NCBI RefSeq assembly: GCF_000521485.1
Contig: NZ_BAVS01000006.1
Span: forward strand, 53,585-117,584
Reading direction: 5' to 3'
DNA from: Gracilibacillus boraciitolerans JCM 21714
GTDB taxonomy: Bacteria > Bacillota > Bacilli > Bacillales > Amphibacillaceae
DNA: 64,000 bases
Made by a program: the position numbers and the translations under genes. This document shows, piece by piece, positions 10,708 to 20,776 of this stretch (position 1 is its first letter; each line of letters starts with the position of its first letter). The notes under the pieces were generated by a model, which was not told where the DNA came from, made no database searches, and was given only the letters and a program-made list of their open reading frames with translations.

Positions 10708-10745
10708 AAAAGAACTTAAATGAAATTTCCATTCAAGTTCTTCCT
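10708..10745 (-). terminator. terminator overlapping the end of racE
   Basis: AAGAACTTGAATG pairs with CATTTAAGTTCTT around GAAATTT and runs into TTTTTTG. The 5' arm contains the racE stop codon. The 250-bp gap to gerM beyond it shows no other gene. Confidence 0.75.
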
Positions 10746-11572
10746 AAGCTTTTGACTGTATTTAATTCAATTTGATCCACTGCATCCACTTTTTGAGCCA
10801 GCCATCTCGATGCAATCTCATGAAACACATTCACATTCCCAGTGGTATAAAAGTGGTGTTGTGCTTCCTTTATTCCATGGTATAACTTCTTATGGTAAGC
10901 CAATATCGTACTGACTTCTCTTGCCGTTTCTTCTCCAGATGATATTACAGTAACGGTAGCACCCATCACTTCCTGAATGATATCTCTTAACATTGGATAG
11001 TGTGTACATCCTAGAATAAGTGTATCCATTTCGCTAAATTGTTTTATTGGCTCTAATGTTTTCTTCACCACATGATATGCTTCTTCTCCGCTTACCACTC
11101 CCTTTTCCACTAATGGCACAAAGAGGGGGGGACAAGCTAAATCTCTAACTTCTATCTCTGTATTAATTTGTTTTAAGGCATTTACATATGCTTTACTGCT
11201 AATGGTGCCTTCTGTGCCTATTACACCTACTTCACCTGTCCGAGTATTTGTAATAGCCGCACGAGCTCCCGGCTGAATGACACCAACAACCGGTATTGAT
11301 AGTTCATCCCGCAATTGCTCTAACACAAATGCTGTAGCCGTATTACAAGCTATTACTAACATTTTAATCTCTTTCCCCCCCAAAAGAAATTCGACCATTT
11401 CCAATGTATATTGAATGACTTCTTCTTTTGGTCGCGGGCCATATGGGCACCTTTTTGTATCTCCTAAGTAAATAATCGATTCCTTAGGTAATTGACGAAC
11501 TAATTCACTTGCCACCGTTAGACCGCCTACTCCGGAATCAATTACCCCCCCTATTGGTTGTTTCACATTCAT
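10733..11572 (-). CDS. racE: glutamate racemase
   Basis: Converts L- to D-glutamate for peptidoglycan in the cytoplasm. About 279 aa with the two catalytic cysteine blocks (ACNTATAF near residue 76 and GCTHYPML near 188) and the substrate motif [10 protein letters not shown] followed by [13 protein letters not shown]. Three G/C7 runs (11125-11131, 11375-11381, 11545-11551) each insert one residue: [20 protein letters not shown] and ACPPLFVPL, where the family has one Gly or Pro fewer. It is followed by gerM and preceded by the MarR gene, as racE is in B. subtilis. Confidence 0.95.
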   Translation of the reverse strand: MNVKQPIGGVIDSGVGGLTVASELVRQLPKESIIYLGDTKRCPYGPRPKEEVIQYTLEMVEFLLGGKEIKMLVIACNTATAFVLEQLRDELSIPVVGVIQPGARAAITNTRTGEVGVIGTEGTISSKAYVNALKQINTEIEVRDLACPPLFVPLVEKGVVSGEEAYHVVKKTLEPIKQFSEMDTLILGCTHYPMLRDIIQEVMGATVTVISSGEETAREVSTILAYHKKLYHGIKEAQHHFYTTGNVNVFHEIASRWLAQKVDAVDQIELNTVKSLGRT

Positions 11573-11579
11573 CGCCTCT

Positions 11580-12041
11580 TTACAATTTTACATTTTCCTT
11601 CGCTTGTTTCATCTCATGGTGCATCAAATGTAATAACCTTGATAATTGAACCATATCTTCCTCTTTAACATTCGTGAGAACTTCTCCTAAATAGTGCTGT
11701 CGTTTCTTAATAACTTCTTGAATAATTATTTTTCCTCTTTCTAGCAAATGGATCCTGACTACTCGTCGATCTTTCGTATCTTTGACACGTTCGACTACAT
11801 CATTCTTTTCCATGCGATCGACAAGATCAGTTGTTGTACTGAAAGCCAAATTAATTTTTTTAGATAGTTCACCTAATGTCAAATCTCCCTCTTCCAATAA
11901 AAATTGCAAGGCAATAAACTGCGGAGTCGTAATCGGATAATTATTTAATATTTCTCTACCTTTTTGTTTTATAATTCCCGAAATAAATCTCAACTCTTTT
12001 TCTATATCTGCAATTTGTTCTGATTCTTTTGTATTCGCCAC
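11580..12041 (-). CDS. ysmB: MarR-family transcriptional regulator YsmB
   Basis: 153-aa winged-helix DNA-binding protein. The MarR core is clear: [14 protein letters not shown], the recognition-helix region [23 protein letters not shown], and the wing [16 protein letters not shown]. It starts with GTG at 12041 and lies seven bases before racE on the same strand, in the ysmB-racE-gerM order of B. subtilis. Its target is unknown. Confidence 0.9.
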   Translation of the reverse strand: MANTKESEQIADIEKELRFISGIIKQKGREILNNYPITTPQFIALQFLLEEGDLTLGELSKKINLAFSTTTDLVDRMEKNDVVERVKDTKDRRVVRIHLLERGKIIIQEVIKKRQHYLGEVLTNVKEEDMVQLSRLLHLMHHEMKQAKENVKL

Positions 12042-12117
12042 ACTAATAACGTCCCTTCAAGTAAATACATATCATTACTATAACATTTTTTGAAGTAAGT
12101 TTGTTGTAAAAACACTA

Positions 12118-12150
12118 TGAAAAAGCGTTAAGCATAGGCTCAACGCTTGT
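12118..12150 (-). terminator. terminator of the sps-like polysaccharide operon
   Basis: On the minus strand AAGCGTTGAG pairs with CTTAACGCTT and is followed by TTTTTC, about 110 bases past the end of the NeuB-family gene. Confidence 0.75.
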
Positions 12151-12257
12151 ATATCTCAAATTAAAAGTGAATTATATACTTTTATTATTTAAAAAGAGTT
12201 TAATAATAATTATTTGCATAAAATACAAAAACACGATAAAAGTCTTCCTAAATCTTA

Positions 12258-13313
12258 TTATTCTACTATGTCCCACGTTAAAGCTGTTCCTCTGGAAATG
12301 TTTTTATTTACTTTTTTGCCGAGTAAAACATCATAATATTTCGGTGCTAACCCAAATCCCGGCCTGATTACTCGCAGATTTGATTTAGTTAGTTCTTCTC
12401 CTTTCTGCATATCTTCTGTAATATATAAGGAACGTCGATAGCTTTTAGAGTTTATTTCAGCTTCGGTTGGTCCATAGTGCACGTTTCCGATAGCTTGCCA
12501 TGCACTCTTCGACTCCTCTACCAGCATACGGAGTTCATGAGGTTCTAAAGAAAAGCTAGCATCTACTCCTCCATCTTCTCTGGATAATGTGAGATGTTTT
12601 TCGATTACTGAAGCACCGAGAACCACACTAGCTATTGCCGTTCCTATGCCTAACGTATGATCCGACAAGCCTACCTGACATTGAAATACCTCCTTCATAT
12701 TTGGAATGGTCTTCAGATTGGAATGCATTGGAGAGGCTGGATAAGTACTTGTGCATTTCAATAAAATAATGTCCTCACAACCTGCATTTTTCGCTGTTAG
12801 TACCGTTTCATCAATTTCAGCAATTGAGGACATCCCTGTTGAAATAATCATTGGTTTCTTCGTACTTGCTACTTTTTTTATTAATGGTATATCCGTACAT
12901 TCAAAGGAGGCAATTTTATAACAGGGGGGGACATTTAATGTTTCCAAAAAATCAACAGCAGATTCATCAAAGGGTGAACTAAAACCAATCATACCAAGTT
13001 CCTTACAACGATCAAAAATAGCCTGATGCCATTCCCACGGAGTATATGCTTGCTGATATAGTTCATGCAGTGACTGATTATGCCATGGACTTTTTTTATC
13101 TGATACAACAAAATCTGTAGACCTTGTAGAGATAGTCATCGTATCTGCAGTATATGTCTGAATTTTTAAAGCATCTGCACCGGCTATCGCTGCTGCTTCC
13201 ACAATTTTCATTGCTGTAAATAAGGACTGATTATGGTTACCAGACATTTCAGCAATAATGAAAGGTGAATATTTCATACCAATTTTCTTATGAAGGATCG
13301 TAATGTCCGACAT
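12258..13313 (-). CDS. spsE: NeuB-family nonulosonate synthase (PseI/SpsE-like)
   Basis: Condenses a 2,4-diacetamido-6-deoxyhexose with phosphoenolpyruvate to a nonulosonic acid. The barrel domain shows PFIIAEMSGNHNQ near residue 17, ADALKIQTYTADTMT, FSSPFDESAVDFLE, KIASFECTD, IISTGMSS and GLSDHTLG. A C-terminal antifreeze-like SAF domain starts near residue 290 (YITEDMQKGEELT). The AEMSGNHNQ signature favours a pseudaminic-type (PseI) synthase over sialic acid NeuB. It is the last gene of the cluster and one base from the acetyltransferase. A G7 run at 12924-12930 gives NVPPCYKIASF, probably one Pro too many. Confidence 0.9.
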   Translation of the reverse strand: MSDITILHKKIGMKYSPFIIAEMSGNHNQSLFTAMKIVEAAAIAGADALKIQTYTADTMTISTRSTDFVVSDKKSPWHNQSLHELYQQAYTPWEWHQAIFDRCKELGMIGFSSPFDESAVDFLETLNVPPCYKIASFECTDIPLIKKVASTKKPMIISTGMSSIAEIDETVLTAKNAGCEDIILLKCTSTYPASPMHSNLKTIPNMKEVFQCQVGLSDHTLGIGTAIASVVLGASVIEKHLTLSREDGGVDASFSLEPHELRMLVEESKSAWQAIGNVHYGPTEAEINSKSYRRSLYITEDMQKGEELTKSNLRVIRPGFGLAPKYYDVLLGKKVNKNISRGTALTWDIVE

Positions 13314-13834
13314 TTATAAACCTCCATTCCTACTTTCCCATTCGTCTTGAAATAATGCCAAAGTGATAACATCGTATAGCTTTTTATCTTTTTGAATATG
13401 CTGTTTGAATCTTCCCTCTATTTTAAAGCCTAACTTTTGATGAAAATGCAAGCTTGCTAGATTTGTTTCGATTACTTCCGCACATATTTTTCTTATTCCT
13501 AATTGGATCATATGATTGATGCTAATGTAGCCATCCTTGTTCCAGAACCAGCAGGCGCTGTTTCTTCACCAATATAAAACCCCCCCCAATAGCAACGATT
13601 ATGTTGCACACATATATCATAAAATTGAACAAAACCTAAAGGTATATCTTCCTGTAAAAAAACAAAAATCTTTTTACTTGAATCATCTTTCACTCGCTGA
13701 AACCATCCCAGATGTTCCTCCCAGCTAATCTCTTTATCACTGTACATGTACTGTTTAATACGATTACTGTTTCGCCATTTTAAGATTTGAGCTAAATCCG
13801 GTTCTTCTATCAATCTAAGTTGAAAGATGCTCAT
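13314..13834 (-). CDS. spsD: GNAT acetyltransferase, PseH/SpsD-like (frameshift in this sequence)
   Basis: Predicted N-acetyltransferase acting on the 4-amino group of the UDP-sugar intermediate. The N-terminal part (13834 to 13508) reads LRLIEEPDLAQILKWRN and ends in the acetyl-CoA loop region YIGEETAPAGSGTRMA. The second frame (13511 to 13314) carries IRKICAEVIETNLASLHFHQKLGF, the GNAT C-terminal motif. One base is missing near 13517-13525. A C8 run at 13580-13587 adds a Gly (YWGGFYIG). It sits between the SpsG- and SpsE-like genes. Confidence 0.85.
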
Positions 13835-13836
13835 AA

Positions 13837-14907
13837 TTAATTTCCCTCCACCATATATCGAGCTATCGCTTCATCTTCTACACTTGCTGCAAATGCTTTT
13901 AATCTAATTCTCATTGCTCTCCATTCTGTTGTATCATTCAAATGAGAACTTAATATCTTTTGTATTTTACCTGTTGAGACATCTTTACTTTTACCTAAGT
14001 GACACAGGAAACCAATTGAATCAAGGTAGTTTAAAATCTCATGTTGATTTAAGGCTGTCTCAATCGTAAAAGTAGGTACCTGAAGATAACATCTTTCCCA
14101 CGTAGTTGTCCCTCCTGCACCTATTGCCAGATCAGCTGTTGCCATCAATGCAGCCATTTGTTTTGTATCGGTATGAATACTTATAGCAGGATTGTGATTT
14201 GCATATGCTTGTATCCGTTTAATTTCTGGATGTTTTGTGCTAATAATCGTGTTAATTTCAAGATCATAATCGGAAAAATCCGTGATTGCCTCCAAGGTTT
14301 TACAAGTTTCATTCGTAGGATCTGTTCCACCAAATGATATGAATATGTTTTTAATAAATGGGTGAGGAGTTTTCATGAGAGCTGTTTGTCTAAATTCCTC
14401 TCGCAGCAACAAGTATTTAGGACCTAATAGTAATTTCGCTTTTGCTGGTACAAGATTTACATAGCGTTTTTCTATATTCTGCAATAAGTTTTGATCCACT
14501 AATGTATCACAATAATGTTTTCTGTTTGCTAGGTCATCAATAACGATTACGTGTTGCACATTACCATTAACCACCTTTTCCCATCTTTCTTCTAGTGCAT
14601 AATGATCTACAACTAAATAATCAATATTTGGATATTGTCGAATTAAATTTTTAGTGTGATGTGCATCCAACTCCCAATTATTTTCAATGAATGCTACGTG
14701 TTGATCTGCTGTTGTCACCAAGTAAGGCAACACTAGTAGTGTAAAGTCATTTTCTATTATTAAATGATTGAGATTGCCCGGGAAATGATGACTAATAAAG
14801 GTAATTTCTGCATCTCTTTTCCGTAATTGTTCCGCTAGTACCAAACACCTTCTAAGATGGCCTGTTCCGATCTGAAATGAGCTATCCACCCGAAAAACAA
14901 CGCGCAT
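13837..14907 (-). CDS. spsG: UDP-2,4-diacetamido-2,4,6-trideoxy-altropyranose hydrolase-like (PseG/SpsG)
   Basis: PseG-type GT-B hydrolase that removes UDP before NeuB-type condensation. Family landmarks are FRVDSSFQIGTGHLRRCL at the N-terminus with the catalytic His in GTGHLRR, DHYALEERWE, ISFGGTDPTN near residue 172 and AIGAGGTTTWERC near 257. The ATG at 14907, with GGTGAAATA just upstream, is preferred over the start nine codons earlier; it is close to the stop of the upstream spsF-like gene. Confidence 0.9.
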   Translation of the reverse strand: MRVVFRVDSSFQIGTGHLRRCLVLAEQLRKRDAEITFISHHFPGNLNHLIIENDFTLLVLPYLVTTADQHVAFIENNWELDAHHTKNLIRQYPNIDYLVVDHYALEERWEKVVNGNVQHVIVIDDLANRKHYCDTLVDQNLLQNIEKRYVNLVPAKAKLLLGPKYLLLREEFRQTALMKTPHPFIKNIFISFGGTDPTNETCKTLEAITDFSDYDLEINTIISTKHPEIKRIQAYANHNPAISIHTDTKQMAALMATADLAIGAGGTTTWERCYLQVPTFTIETALNQHEILNYLDSIGFLCHLGKSKDVSTGKIQKILSSHLNDTTEWRAMRIRLKAFAASVEDEAIARYMVEGN

Positions 14908-14911
14908 TATT

Positions 14912-15640
14912 TCACCAATCCTTTTGTTTAACATCCACGTTTATTTGATACCATTCTGGATGATCGTCCAATAATCTCAACACATCATTAAATGAAAAGT
15001 AAGGGTCACCAGAATATAATGCGATCAGTATATGTTGTATCAATTGAAAATCTTCTATCGTGTCCACCGTCCAGCGATGAAAACTAATATCTGTTGGATT
15101 ACTTACATTCCTCAAACGAAATTTTTCTGGGTGTTCCAACAAATAATTAGTGACATGTTCCCGATAGCTAGTGCTGGTCGCCCATTGATTCACTTTTATT
15201 AATGCTTCTTGTGAGAAGACTTCGATGTCAAGACCTCTTGGATATGTTCTATTGATAACATTTGAGACATAATCAACATCTTGCTCGCGTTTAAATACTT
15301 CAATCAATTGATCAATTAATACTGGATCCAGTAAAGGACAATCCGCAGTCAAACGCACAATAATATCTGCGTTTGCTTCTTTGGTAGCCTCAACATATCT
15401 AGTTAAAACATCTTGCTCTGATCCTCGATATACTTTTATGTTTTGACTCATGCAAAGATCAACAATACAGTCATCATTTGCTAATGTCGTTGTAGCGACA
15501 ATGATTTCATCCAGATAATTTGATTTACGGACTCGTGCTAATTGATAATATAATAATGGTTTATCCATTACTTCTCGCAGTACTTTACCTGGCAGTCGAG
15601 AAGAGCCCATCCGTGCTTGAATAATCGCTACAACTTTCAT
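14912..15640 (-). CDS. spsF: CMP-nonulosonate cytidylyltransferase, SpsF/PseF-like
   Basis: Activates the nonulosonic acid with CTP. The 242 aa begin VVAIIQARMGSSRLPGKVL, the glycosyltransferase-A type nucleotide-binding loop of SpsF, followed by VRLTADCPLLDPVLID (metal and nucleotide contact) and RWTVDTIEDFQLI. Its start overlaps the stop of the aminotransferase by four bases, indicating translational coupling. Confidence 0.9.
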   Translation of the reverse strand: MKVVAIIQARMGSSRLPGKVLREVMDKPLLYYQLARVRKSNYLDEIIVATTTLANDDCIVDLCMSQNIKVYRGSEQDVLTRYVEATKEANADIIVRLTADCPLLDPVLIDQLIEVFKREQDVDYVSNVINRTYPRGLDIEVFSQEALIKVNQWATSTSYREHVTNYLLEHPEKFRLRNVSNPTDISFHRWTVDTIEDFQLIQHILIALYSGDPYFSFNDVLRLLDDHPEWYQINVDVKQKDW

Positions 15641-16838
15641 GTTTTCACCTCGTAATGCCGTAATACTTTTTTTACTGCTTCTATAACATCATTAACATCC
15701 TGGTTTGTCATTTTAGGGAATAGCGGCAAAGTTATCATTTCTTCATATAATAATTCAGCATGTGGACATATCCCTTTTTTATAGCCCATTTTTTGATAAT
15801 AAGGATGATAATAGACTGGAATATAGTGGACATTTACTCCAATATTTTCTTTTTGAAGCGCTTGAAATATCTCTGTTCTACCCACCGTCAACCTATTAAG
15901 GTGAAGTCTAACAATATATAAATGCCAGCTTGATTCGATATCATCTAATTGAAAAGGCGTTGTTAATAAATCAAAATTTTGAAACGCTTCTGTATATTGA
16001 TGAGCAATAGCTTTTCTTTTATTTAAAAAAGCATCTATTTTTTTTGCCTGATTCGTTCCTAACGCAGCCTGAATATCTGTCATTCGATAATTAAACCCTA
16101 AAGACTGCATTTCGTAATACCATGGCTGATGTTTTATGGATATTTTTTCTTGTTCTCGTACGATACCGTGGTTCCGAAAAGTTCTTAGCTTCTGATAATA
16201 TTGCTTATTATTAGTGGTAATTAATCCACCCTCCCGGTTGTTATGTGCTTCACTGGATGAAAACTAAACATCGTCATATCAGCTAATGAACCTACCTTCT
16301 CACCATGATAAACTGCTCCTAGTCCATGCGCAGCATCTGAAATAAAAGGAATTTGGTAACGAGTTGCGATGTTTCGAATTGCCTGATAATTGACTGGCTG
16401 CCCAGTAAAATCTACCGTAATAATCGCTTTTGTCTGATCATTTATGACATTTTCTATTGATTCTGGAGAAATATTGTATGTCTTGGAGTCAATGTCAGCA
16501 AAAACGACTTCACCACCTTGATATTTTATCGCATTTGCTGTTGCAGCAAACGTCATTGGAGTGGTGATTACTTGATCTTTTTCCTTAATTCCTGCTGCAT
16601 AACAAGCGGCATGAAGGGCAGCTGTTCCACTTGAAAAAGCGACAGCAAATTGACTGCCAACATATGCAGCAATTGTATTTTCAAACACTTCGATCATTGG
16701 ACCAGTCGTTAGGTACTCACTTTTTAATACTTTAACAACAGCATCCATATCTGATTGATCTACATCTTGTTTTCCATATGGTAAATAATTTTTTCTTATT
16801 GGTGTTCCGCCTTCAATTGCTAATCGATTTGTTTCCAT
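15637..16838 (-). CDS. spsC: DegT/DnrJ/EryC1 aminotransferase, SpsC/PseC-like (frameshift in this sequence)
   Basis: PLP enzyme that transaminates a 4-keto UDP-sugar. The first frame has GGTPIRKNYLPYGKQ, FSSGTAALHAACYAAG, TPMTFAATANAI, DFTGQP, DAAHGLGA and SFHPVKHITTG with the PLP lysine. The family continues with GEGG, which is restored if the CCC at 16233-16235 is read as CCCC. The frame after that carries SLGFNYRMTDIQAALG, NKRKAIAHQY and the C-terminal VHYIPVYYHPYY. It is therefore a single gene of about 400 codons with a one-base loss. It lies 15 bases from the epimerase gene. Confidence 0.9.
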
Positions 16839-16853
16839 TTATCAACATCCTTT

Positions 16854-17799
16854 CTAAATAAGATTTGTTGATTTAATCCATTGTTCGGTTTTCTGTAAGC
16901 CTTCTTCTAAACTAAATACAGGTTGCCATCCTAGCATATCTTTTGCCTTTTGATAGTTACATAACAATTTCGGGATTTCACTTTGAGGGTGAATATGTGG
17001 TATATGTCGTATTCGTGTTTTGTCTTTTACAATCATTTCCGCCAAGTCATTAATGCTAATATCTTTACCAAACCCCCGCATTAATAATTTCACCGTTCGC
17101 TCGCTCCGAGTATCCTGACTCCACCACGAATCGCGCACAATCTTCGACATATAATAAATCTCTAGTTTGGGTTCCATCTCCATAAATCGATAGAGTATTT
17201 CCACTTAATTTATTCTTCAAAAACACAGCCACGACTCCACCTTCTCCTCCCGTCTTTTGAAACGGACCATACGTATTAAATGGACGAATCACTGTTACTG
17301 GAAGTTGATAGGCATGGAAATACGATAATACCATGTTTTCAGCCGCTAATTTGGAGCCTGCGTAAGGACTTGCTGGTTTTACCGGATAACCTTCTGAAAT
17401 ACCCGTAAGTTCACTTGCTTTTTCATAGACCATACATGTACTCATAAAGACCATCTTCACACGATGTTTGCGACATTCTTCAAGTAAATGAAACGTTCCA
17501 ATTACATCATTCGCGAATGTTGTTTGCGGTTGTTCAATGCTGTCTTGAACGTTAATACTTGCTGCAAGGTGGTAACATATATCAAAATTATTTTCAAAAA
17601 GAGTAGCCAAACAAGCTTTATCCTTAATATCTCCAGACACAAACTCTTGAAAATTTTCATTATCTGTAAGTGTTTCAAGATTCTCTAAACGACCATTTGA
17701 CAAATCATCGACTACCCATACATCATGCTTATCCTTTAACAGTTTTTCTACTACCCATCTTCCGATAAAACCGGTACCACCCGTTACAAGAATTTTCAC
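16854..17799 (-). CDS. NAD-dependent nucleotide-sugar epimerase/dehydratase (frameshift in this sequence)
   Basis: Extended short-chain dehydrogenase acting on a nucleotide sugar. The Rossmann loop TGGTGFIG is at the N-terminus, then the catalytic SPYAGSK (Tyr and Lys), RPFNTYGP and RDLLYVEDCARF. The reading frame breaks at a G5 run (17073-17077, expected four): ...EIINAG continues as FGKDISINDLAEMIV and GWQPVFSLEEGL. The GTG at 17799 is preferred because GAGAGG lies upstream; an ATG at 17808 is possible. The substrate cannot be told from sequence. SpsJ/SpsK-like roles are possible. Confidence 0.85.
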
Positions 17800-17867
17800 A
17801 GGTATCATCCTCTCTTCTTTTTAAAAATTCTTAATGTGTAATTCGTCAATTTCTTTTAATGATTTTT

Positions 17868-19264
17868 TCATTTCTTTGCTCCCTTCGATAATTCTTCAAC
17901 TAAATTTAATAAACGTTGACCAGATGAACTTTGATCTGGATAAGCATATGATATAAATTTTTGTCGCTTTTTTTCTGCGATATTTCGCCACTTGGCATTG
18001 ATGAAATATAGATGAATTAGTGATGCAAGCTTAGTAGGATCTTTTTGGACAAAAGGAGTTAATTGATCATAATATCCTGTATAACTTGGTAAGGTCGTCT
18101 GCAAGACAAAAACAGGTTTCCCAACTAACATTGCTTCTAATACCACTGTCGAGGCGTAAGATACAACTACATCTACATGTTGTAAAATCTCGTAAAGTGT
18201 TAACTTGTTTGTGGAACGAATAAATGGATATTTCAGTTGCAATACATGTTTATGATCATTAGGAAAATCACGTATTATAATATTAATATCTAACAGTTTC
18301 TTTATTTGCTTAATCAACAATTGCCATTTCTTCGCAAATCGATTGCCTCTTACAATCAGTAATAATATTTTCTTTTGTTTATCTAAGTTTAGTCTCTTTA
18401 AAAATTGATTTCTAGTTAATGTCGTTTTCTCTAATGCTTGATCAAATCGTGGATGACCGATTACTCGAATCGATTCTGCTGAAGCTCCGTTTGCTACATA
18501 CCAATCTTTTTCAAATTGACCATAGACTGCATCAATAGTAGCAAGCTTTGGTAAGAATCCAAATTCATTACCAAGAATGCCGTGTTGCATACAAATGGTA
18601 GGAATCCCTTTTTGGCAGCAACAAATGCCATTACTCTGCCAAAATGATTTGGACTCGAAATAATAATTGTAGATAGTGAGATCTTTTTAATCAGTTGTTC
18701 TGCCATGTCTATTTGATTAATAACAAATGCAATCTTGTGCTTTAACATATGGCGAACGGATAGGTCCTGATAAACATAATGGCTTGAAAACCGCTTTAAA
18801 ATCGTATCTATTTGTTTTTGAATTTTCACTTTTGCTTGCATTGTATTTGTTCTGTAATCTTGAAGATAAATTTGATTTTTTGTAGCTTTATCTTGTGGAT
18901 ATTTATAGGTTTTTATTGTTATCAAATGGGTCCTATTAAAATACTTTGTTATGATCGTCATTGGTATCCGGATCAATGGATCATCTAATATAGCAACAGG
19001 AGCTTTTCGTGACAAAAAGGGCACTTTAATTGTGTCTAAGTAATTGCTAAACAGCTGTTGTATTTGATTTCGATTAGTAACACGTGAAGTAAGCCTTTTA
19101 GTAAAATCTGGTTGGGCTATTTCCTTCCACAGTGAACCATGAGGACGAATGATACTTGGAAAATGAACGAGGTAAGATAATCGGTAACCACGATAAATAA
19201 CTTCTTTAAAATCTTCAATGAAATCAAGGTATAAAGACCAATAATTTGTTGTATAGGTATTCAT
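17868..19264 (-). CDS. capsule-polysaccharide-type transferase, SpsB-like paralogue 2 (frameshift in this sequence)
   Basis: Closely related to the gene upstream (19278-20762). Both start with NYWSLYxDF and share a C-terminal GT-B-like fold: ATIDAVYGQFEKDWY, IRVIGHPRFDQ, VVSYASTVVLEAMLVGKP. The family resembles CDP-glycerol transferases or capsule KpsS-type enzymes. Two frames overlap at 18494-18590. A run of five T at 18609-18613 probably should be one longer, giving ...KKGIPTICMQHGIL. It is likely one protein of about 465 aa acting on the spore-coat polymer at the inner membrane face. The acceptor is unknown. Confidence 0.75.
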
Positions 19265-19277
19265 TTTGTCCTCCTTT

Positions 19278-20762
19278 CTAATTCGTAAGACGTTTAATCA
19301 ATTGTTTTAACCGATCGAAAGACCTTTTATTGCTTGGATAAGCATAACTCAAGAACTGAGAACGTTTTTTTTCGGCATAGTTTCTATAAGAGGTTTTGGT
19401 CAAAAAGGCAATTACTTGCTCCGCTAATACAAGAGGATCTTGTTGTATAAGTGGTTGTAGATTCTGAAAGTAACCTGTTTTCCCTTTAAAATTTTTATCT
19501 AAAATGAATACCACTCGTTCTGATAGCATCGCTTCTAATCCAACGGTTGAGGAATAGGTAATCACAGCATCAACATGTGGAAAGATATCATAAATTGTAT
19601 ATCCTTTTATTGCATATACATTGGTAAATTCCTTTGTAAGTGGGTGCGGTTGGGAACTTGGATAATTTTTGATGATTATGTTACATTTTTGTTTATTATT
19701 TAGTACTTGAATAAACTTGCGCCATTGATTAATATCCTCTTTTCCACGCACAGCTATCATAATTGTTTTTCTGTATTTTCTAAGTCCTAACTTTTTAATA
19801 AATGTTGGTTGATCGACTTTAGCAGGACTATATATTTGATCGAAACGAGGATGACCTACAATCTCTAATGCAGTTGGATCGACTCCAAGATTTTGGTACC
19901 AGTCTTTTTCAAACTGTCCATAAACAGCATCAACAGTTGCAATTTTAGGAATATATCCCAATTCACTCGATATAATGCCGTGTTGCATGCATATCGTTGG
20001 TATTCCTTGCGTGGAACCTACTACCGCTAAAATACGATTTATAAAACTGTGGGTGGTTGATACAACAAAACAAGAAATACTAACTTTCTTGAGTAATCGG
20101 TTAGTTATCTCTATATAAGTGATCACAGATGCTATAGTAAGCTGTAACCATTTTTGAAACGCTGGTTTCTGATAAAGGGGGGGATGATTCTCTTTCTGCG
20201 AGAGTATTTTTCTTGCTTGTTGTTGTACTTGTTTGATTTGTGTTTCAACATTAATGCTAAAGTCACCTAAATAATAGATAGACATATTTTTAATAATAGA
20301 AGGATTATTTCTCTTTTTAATTTTTATCACCGCAGTATTGATAAGTTGTGTCTTATTTTTAGGTTTTGTTGAACGATTTATTTTTTGATTTTTTTTGGAT
20401 GTCCCATTTGTTAATATAACTGTATCTTGTGATGAAAATTGCTGATGATTGTTTGATTTAGGAAAACGCAACAATTTATCTACTGTAATTACTACCTTAC
20501 CATCCTTCTTAAATGGTGCTACTCGATGCTTTTCTGTAAATATCTGAAACATTTCTTGAATATCCTTTGATGAAGATGCTTTTCTTTTCATAATGTTGAT
20601 ATAGGATTCGTTTTCTAAATCATTCAAAAGAACTGGATTTCGCAGGACATAACTTGGAAGATGACAGAAATAAACTAAAGAAAATCCACCAAACGTTAAT
20701 GATGCAAAGTCACGAAGAAAATCCATATACAATGACCAATAATTTTCCAAAAATGTATCCAT
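19278..20762 (-). CDS. capsule-polysaccharide-type transferase, SpsB-like paralogue 1
   Basis: 494 aa, with no signal peptide or clear membrane segment. The N-terminal 200 residues are basic and poorly conserved. The C-terminal part shows QGIPTICMQHGIISSELG near residue 250, ATVDAVYGQFEKDWY, EIVGHPRFDQIYS and VITYSSTVGLEAMLSERV, the donor-site layout of CDP-glycerol/capsule GT-B enzymes. A G7 run at 20177-20183 gives HPPLYQ. Tandem duplication with its downstream neighbour suggests two related linkages in the polymer. SpsB is the closest named B. subtilis analogue by context. Confidence 0.75.
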   Translation of the reverse strand: MDTFLENYWSLYMDFLRDFASLTFGGFSLVYFCHLPSYVLRNPVLLNDLENESYINIMKRKASSSKDIQEMFQIFTEKHRVAPFKKDGKVVITVDKLLRFPKSNNHQQFSSQDTVILTNGTSKKNQKINRSTKPKNKTQLINTAVIKIKKRNNPSIIKNMSIYYLGDFSINVETQIKQVQQQARKILSQKENHPPLYQKPAFQKWLQLTIASVITYIEITNRLLKKVSISCFVVSTTHSFINRILAVVGSTQGIPTICMQHGIISSELGYIPKIATVDAVYGQFEKDWYQNLGVDPTALEIVGHPRFDQIYSPAKVDQPTFIKKLGLRKYRKTIMIAVRGKEDINQWRKFIQVLNNKQKCNIIIKNYPSSQPHPLTKEFTNVYAIKGYTIYDIFPHVDAVITYSSTVGLEAMLSERVVFILDKNFKGKTGYFQNLQPLIQQDPLVLAEQVIAFLTKTSYRNYAEKKRSQFLSYAYPSNKRSFDRLKQLIKRLTN

Positions 20763-20776
20763 GATTTCCTCCTTCT

